Below are positions 41,853 through 45,449 of a stretch of DNA of 45,449 nt, piece by piece (the stretch's first letter is position 1; every line of letters begins with the position of its first letter). The position numbers and the translations under genes are program-made. Origin of the DNA: Desulfobulbaceae bacterium. GTDB taxonomy: Bacteria; Desulfobacterota; Desulfobulbia; Desulfobulbales; Desulfobulbaceae. The DNA lies in contig JAABTP010000017.1 in assembly GCA_011389815.1 (NCBI GenBank), positions 1-45,449 on the forward strand, read 5' to 3'. Below the pieces are notes generated by a model. It was not told where the DNA came from. It worked only from the letters and a program-made list of their open reading frames with translations, and searched no databases.

Positions 41853-42398
41853 ATGAGAGCAAGAGATTCTCTGGTGATCGCCAGTGTGGCAGGATTAGCG
41901 ATGTTGTTATTGATCGTTATTCCTCTTGCCGGACAAGCCGGTGTACCAAAAAACGTTGTTGTTGATGGTCAATATGATGACTGGGACCTGAACAAAGATT
42001 GTTTGACCCCTATGCATAGAGATCAAGGATGTGCCGGAGAGGCATTGCCAAAAGTGTATCTGCATTATGACAACATAATCAACACGGTCTTTGTCCTTGT
42101 CTTACAAAAAGGCGGCATAAAGGAGGGAAGTAATGCTCCTGTGGTGAATATATATTCGCTGGGTCATAATCTTCCGAATAATTTAAAGAGTGCTGATAGC
42201 ATTTCAAATTTTTCCTGGATCATGGAGGGAGCTACCCGGATAGGCTGGGAAGGGGCCTTTCAAATGACTCCGGGTGCCTCCTATCAATGTGACGCACCAG
42301 TACATACAAAGGAACGTTCTCAGTCAGCACGCAAGAAAAAAAACGCATCAGAAGTGGAGGTCATTGATACAGACAAACTTATGTTTGATTGCCATTGA
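41853..42398 (+). CDS. Secreted protein of unknown function under riboswitch control
   Basis: 181 residues with GGAGG before the ATG. The N-terminus is a signal peptide (SLVIASVAGLAMLLLIVIPL, then AGQAG as a likely cleavage site). VVVDGQYDDWDLNKDC opens the mature part, similar to the start of CBM9/DOMON-like domains in exported proteins. Three to four Cys in the mature part could form disulfides. The C-terminus is basic then acidic (RSQSARKKKNASEVEVIDTD). I do not recognise a family. The upstream c-di-GMP riboswitch suggests a role in surface attachment or matrix. Confidence 0.75.
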   Translation: MRARDSLVIASVAGLAMLLLIVIPLAGQAGVPKNVVVDGQYDDWDLNKDCLTPMHRDQGCAGEALPKVYLHYDNIINTVFVLVLQKGGIKEGSNAPVVNIYSLGHNLPNNLKSADSISNFSWIMEGATRIGWEGAFQMTPGASYQCDAPVHTKERSQSARKKKNASEVEVIDTDKLMFDCH

Positions 42399-42444
42399 CC
42401 CTCTTGTTTATCAATGAGTTGAGCTGGTAATAATAATGTTTGCT

Positions 42445-42475
42445 CAAAGGGGTGCCTGGTCAAGGCTCCTCTTTG
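42445..42475 (+). terminator. Terminator after the secreted-protein gene
   Basis: CAAAGGGGTGCC pairs with GGCTCCTCTTTG at 10 of 12 positions around seven bases and is followed by TTTCCC. The T-run is short. Confidence 0.5.
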
Positions 42476-42651
42476 TTTCCCTCTCCTGATCTTCCCGGCA
42501 ATGTATAATATTTGCCTTTCCAGCTTGTTTGCTGTATATCCTTTTCCACGGAAAAAATCACGTCTGTCTTGAAACAACGGGTTCTTTATTGCACCGTAAA
42601 AATTCGCTCCCTCTGAGGGTGATTATTTATTATCAACAACAGCCTCCTGTA

Positions 42652-43119
42652 ATGCAAACTGCTCCTTTTCATATTGTTCTGGTTGAACCGGAAATTCCTC
42701 CCAACACCGGCTCCATTGCCCGACTCTGTGGAGCAACAGATGCTGTTTTAGACCTGGTGCATCCATTAGGATTCAGCACAGATGATAAGCACCTGAAACG
42801 AGCAGGGCTTGATTATTGGCCCCATGTAACTGTCCGGCACTGGGAAAATTTTGATGCATTTCTTGAGCAGCACGATGAGCGCAGGCTCTTCTTTTTTACA
42901 ACCAAGACCGAGCGCTCATATTTTCAGGCCATGTTTACCCCTGGAGACTGCTTTATTTTCGGTCGAGAAACCAAAGGGCTGTCCAAAGAAATCCTTGCGC
43001 TCTACCCAGACCGTTGTTATACCATTCCCATGACAAATCCTCATATCCGCAGCCTCAACCTGGCCATGAGTGCCGGGGTTGTTTTGTACGAGGCCCTGCG
43101 TCAGATACAATCTACGTAA
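42652..43119 (+). CDS. trmL: tRNA (cytidine(34)-2'-O)-methyltransferase TrmL
   Basis: 155 residues from the ATG at 42652; the open frame reaches back to 42529 without domain support. SPOUT-fold motifs: IVLVEPEIPPNTGSIARLCG, DLVHPLGFSTDDKHLKRAGLDYW (in part), FIFGRETKGLS and IPMTNPHIRSLNLAMSAGVV with the trefoil knot. It methylates the wobble base of tRNA-Leu. It lies 30 bases before serC and is probably in the same transcript. Confidence 0.92.
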   Translation: MQTAPFHIVLVEPEIPPNTGSIARLCGATDAVLDLVHPLGFSTDDKHLKRAGLDYWPHVTVRHWENFDAFLEQHDERRLFFFTTKTERSYFQAMFTPGDCFIFGRETKGLSKEILALYPDRCYTIPMTNPHIRSLNLAMSAGVVLYEALRQIQST

Positions 43120-43149
43120 ACCCTTTTTACCAAAGGAGTACTCCATACA

Positions 43150-44232
43150 ATGCCAGAGAGAATTTATAATTTCAGTCCCGGACCAGCTACCCTGCCGTAT
43201 GCAGTTCTTGAACAAGCAGCTCAAGATATTGTCAACTTTAAGGACAAGGGCATCGGGCTGATCGAAATGAGCCATAGGTCCAAGGAATTCATGGCTGTTG
43301 CCGATGAAACCGAGGCCTTGGTGCGTGAACTGCTTGAGGTACCGGATAACTACAAAGTGCTTTTTCTTCAGGGCGGGGCCTCGTCGCAGTTTTTTATGGT
43401 TCCCATGAACCTGCTCAATGCAGGCAAAAAGGCAACCTATCTGAATACCGGCACCTGGTCTAAGAAGGCAATCAAAGAGGCCCAGCTGCTCGGGGATATT
43501 GATGTGGCCTATTCCAGTGAAGAAAGCAGCTTTAACCGGGTTCCTGAAGAAGATGAGTATACTGTGGATCGGGCTTCAGAATACCTCTATCTTTGTTCTA
43601 ACAATACCATTTATGGTACCCAGTTTGCCCGCTTTCCTGGCAAGGGAAAAATGCTGGTCTGCGACATGTCTTCAGATATCTTTTCACGACCCCTTGATGT
43701 GTCCCGCTTTGGTGTGCTCTTTGCTGGTGCGCAAAAGAACATGGGACCTGCTGGCGTGACCCTGGTTATTATTCGGGAAGACCTGCTGGATAATACCCCG
43801 GACAATATCCCCACCATGCTCCGTTACAAGACCCATGCGGATAAAGGGTCCATGTTCAACACCCCGCCCACCTTTGCTATCTACTGCGTGGGCCAGGTAC
43901 TGAACTGGCTCAAAGAGCAGGGCGGAGTTGCAGCCATGCAGCAGCTGAATGAGGAAAAAGCAGCTCTCTTATATGAGGCCATTGATGGTAATGTTTTTTA
44001 CCGTGGACATGCGGAGAAAAGCTCCCGCTCCCTGATGAACGTGACCTTTAATCTCCCTACCCCTGAACTGGAAGCCCAATTCATCGCTGAGGCTGCTGCT
44101 CTTGGTTTGGATGGTTTAAAAGGGCATCGCTCCATTGGCGGCTGCCGGGCCTCCATCTACAATGCCTTTCCCAAAGAAGGTGTTGAACAACTGGTGGCCT
44201 TTATGGCGGAGTTTGCTGCAAAGAACGGTTGA
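43150..44232 (+). CDS. serC: Phosphoserine aminotransferase
   Basis: 360 residues, the usual length, with AAAGGAG upstream. RIYNFSPGPATLPYAVLEQA starts the fold-type I PLP domain; FLQGGASSQFFMVPMNLL, the PLP Lys in GAQKNMGPAGVTLVI and GHRSIGGCRASIYNAF near the end are serC hallmarks. It makes phosphoserine from 3-phosphohydroxypyruvate and glutamate, and also serves pyridoxal phosphate synthesis. Confidence 0.96.
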   Translation: MPERIYNFSPGPATLPYAVLEQAAQDIVNFKDKGIGLIEMSHRSKEFMAVADETEALVRELLEVPDNYKVLFLQGGASSQFFMVPMNLLNAGKKATYLNTGTWSKKAIKEAQLLGDIDVAYSSEESSFNRVPEEDEYTVDRASEYLYLCSNNTIYGTQFARFPGKGKMLVCDMSSDIFSRPLDVSRFGVLFAGAQKNMGPAGVTLVIIREDLLDNTPDNIPTMLRYKTHADKGSMFNTPPTFAIYCVGQVLNWLKEQGGVAAMQQLNEEKAALLYEAIDGNVFYRGHAEKSSRSLMNVTFNLPTPELEAQFIAEAAALGLDGLKGHRSIGGCRASIYNAFPKEGVEQLVAFMAEFAAKNG

Positions 44233-44277
44233 TGTTCAGTCAGCTGTCCTGATCCATTGCATCAGGAGAGAAAACAC

Positions 44278-44317
44278 AAGGGGGTGGGCGGTTGATCTGC
44301 TCTCCCCCTTTTTTTAG
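44278..44317 (+). terminator. Rho-independent terminator after serC
   Basis: AAGGGGG pairs with CCCCCTT, extended inward by GGC/GCT-type pairs, followed by a run of T (44311-44317). Confidence 0.8.
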
Positions 44318-44447
44318 AAACTGGAAAACCTGTAAGAGGGTGGCGACAAGTTTATCTTGCTTTTTTTGTGCATAATGGTACGGTTTATTTCTGCGAAAGA
44401 GAGGAGAAATACACAACAAAAAAAGAGAATACGCAAGGAGGTAAAGC

Positions 44448-44609
44448 ATGATATCACGAAAAAATGCTGTAAAGGCCTTAGAGGACTTTGGTATCACAGG
44501 AGAACAAGTTTATCTGATTGATCTTATTCCGCTCATAGAGATTATGTGGGCAGATGGACAAATTCAGAAGGGCGAGATTGCTGTACTTGAAGATTATACA
44601 GGCCCCTGA
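44448..44609 (+). pseudogene. Truncated TerB-like gene
   Basis: A strong ribosome site (AAGGAGG) precedes ATG at 44448. The 53-residue frame reads NAVKALEDFGITGEQVYLID and IEIMWADGQIQKGEIAVLED, which resembles the start of TerB-like helical proteins (about 150 residues). It then stops within YTGP. A transposase fragment begins just after on the other strand, so the gene was probably cut at about 44598 by an insertion. The partner half is not in the window. Confidence 0.55.
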
Positions 44610-44655
44610 CAGCCTTTCTGTAAAATGGACATAAGGCGCAATAACCCGACAGCCC

Positions 44656-45449
44656 TCAGGTTGGAGGCTCTCTCAGGCTCACGTTAATCAGCTTACCGTT
44701 ACGTTGTATACCCAGAGCTGTTAACTCAGATGCTATATCACCCAGTACTTTTTTATAATGAGATGATAAGCCCGTTGTATTCAGCTCGTAGGTGATTTCC
44801 GACACAGTTTCCACGCAAACCCCACTTCGCCTGAAAAAAATTGACATGAGTGTATCAGCACCTATTTTTTGTTCCAGTTTGTCAATGAAAAGACTCATAA
44901 AAACCATTAATACATTCTCCGCCTTGAGGGTCCTGAAGGTCATGATCTTCTGCTTTCGTACATCCCGATCTGCTCGTTCTCCAACAGGGCCCAGAGAATC
45001 TATATCTTCTTTAATTTTACGTTCTTTTTCCTTGCTCTCTCTATAATCATTTTCTATAGTTTTTTTCTTGTTCTCTCTTTGTTCGAGTCGCTTTTTATGT
45101 TTTTTTTGTTTTGATTCAGCTACTTTTTCTTCCTGTTGAGCGAGCTCTTTTTTTTATTTTCTATTTTTTGACCGGCTTTTGCTGCCCGATCTTCAAGCTT
45201 TTTCAGCTTCCTATCCTTATGACGGTCCGGCCCAACGATCTTCTTTATTCCAAAGTTCACATTCAATGCACCGTTATTAATCATTCTTTTAAAGCTGTTC
45301 TCCTGAATTTCAGTGCGTCTGGAATACACTTCAGGCCATTCAACCGGTGGCACGGACTCCTGGAAGCCAGGGGTTGCCCAGTAGACCAATAACCGTCCGT
45401 CACTCTCTAAAATGACAAATATCCTGGGATCATCCTCTCTCGGGGTGGC
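44656..45449 (-). mobile_element. DDE-type transposase, 5' end outside window, needs -1 frameshift
   Basis: The minus frame from the right edge (45449) to 45120 has YWATPGFQESVPPVEWPEVY, then SRRTEIQENSFKRMI with the likely catalytic Glu of a Y-x2-R-x3-E type transposase, then a Lys-rich coiled coil, and stops. The -1 frame continues at 45147-45153 (A AAA AAG on the minus strand) with ELAQQEEKVAESKQKKHKKR to the stop at 44656 (ends SLREPPT). Either programmed frameshifting or a base error is possible. The IS family is not certain; IS4-like is my best guess. Confidence 0.65.

Noticed and set aside
1-45449. CRISPR arrays
   Set aside because: The only regular arrays are 21-bp tandem repeats without unique spacers.

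Overview
The window looks like a chromosomal segment of a Desulfobulbales-type deltaproteobacterium (Desulfobacterota). The filamentous cable-bacterium group (Ca. Electrothrix/Electronema) is a plausible guess but is not proven by the sequence. Pointers are moderate GC content, the futalosine menaquinone route (MqnE), a ThiS/MoeB/TusA sulfur-carrier set, a c-di-GMP-I (GEMM) riboswitch, a complete sucrose synthesis and cleavage set, and many intergenic palindromes, toxin-antitoxin genes and transposase remnants. The organism assignment is inference.

Layout. Positions 1-3.5 kb are accessory. An IS1634-type transposase enters from the left edge and abuts a decapitated C-type-lectin/FGE-fold gene whose end carries the codon signature of a diversity-generating retroelement (DGR) variable region. 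After it come a cluster of small hairpins, a 21-bp tandem repeat tract and a small lipoprotein. At 3.6-5.7 kb is an intact STAND/NACHT-like NTPase fused to an FGE-fold domain. TrkA follows on the minus strand.

Positions 7.5-12.7 kb hold the conserved origin-proximal operon rpmH-rnpA-yidD-yidC-jag-mnmE. It is followed by a sulfur-carrier set (ThiS, MoeB/ThiF-like E1, TusA-like), then sucC, a DUF1566 surface-type protein, and sucD, a rhomboid protease, and hflK-hflC separated by a duplicated 86-bp element. Positions 21.35-24.1 kb are a second accessory island. It contains palindromic MITE-like elements, a transposon-associated gene remnant, an operon of a DUF2442 protein with an antitoxin and a ParE toxin, a VapBC-like pair, and a frameshifted small gene. 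Short homologous boundary sequences flank the toxin-antitoxin modules.

Positions 24.2-30 kb on the minus strand hold an RND/MMPL exporter with an ArsR-type regulator, mqnE, and an RpoD-type sigma factor. From 30 kb come malQ, tRNA-Glu(CTC), a small membrane protein, recJ and a glutaminyl cyclase. Positions 35.2-41.1 kb form a minus-strand sucrose operon: sucrose-phosphate synthase, sucrose-phosphate phosphatase, a PfkB sugar kinase and amylosucrase. With malQ this links UDP-glucose and fructose-6-P to sucrose, and sucrose to alpha-glucan plus fructose, suggesting a compatible-solute and glycogen cycle.

A clear sigma-70 promoter and a c-di-GMP-I riboswitch with an extra inserted hairpin precede a small secreted protein at 41.85 kb. 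The window ends with trmL, serC, a truncated TerB-like gene and a second transposase that needs a -1 frameshift in an A-rich heptamer and runs off the right edge.

The strongest candidates for something new are the DGR-like variable region next to the NACHT-FGE gene, the unusual riboswitch, the repeat-bounded toxin-antitoxin modules and the 21-bp repeat tract.
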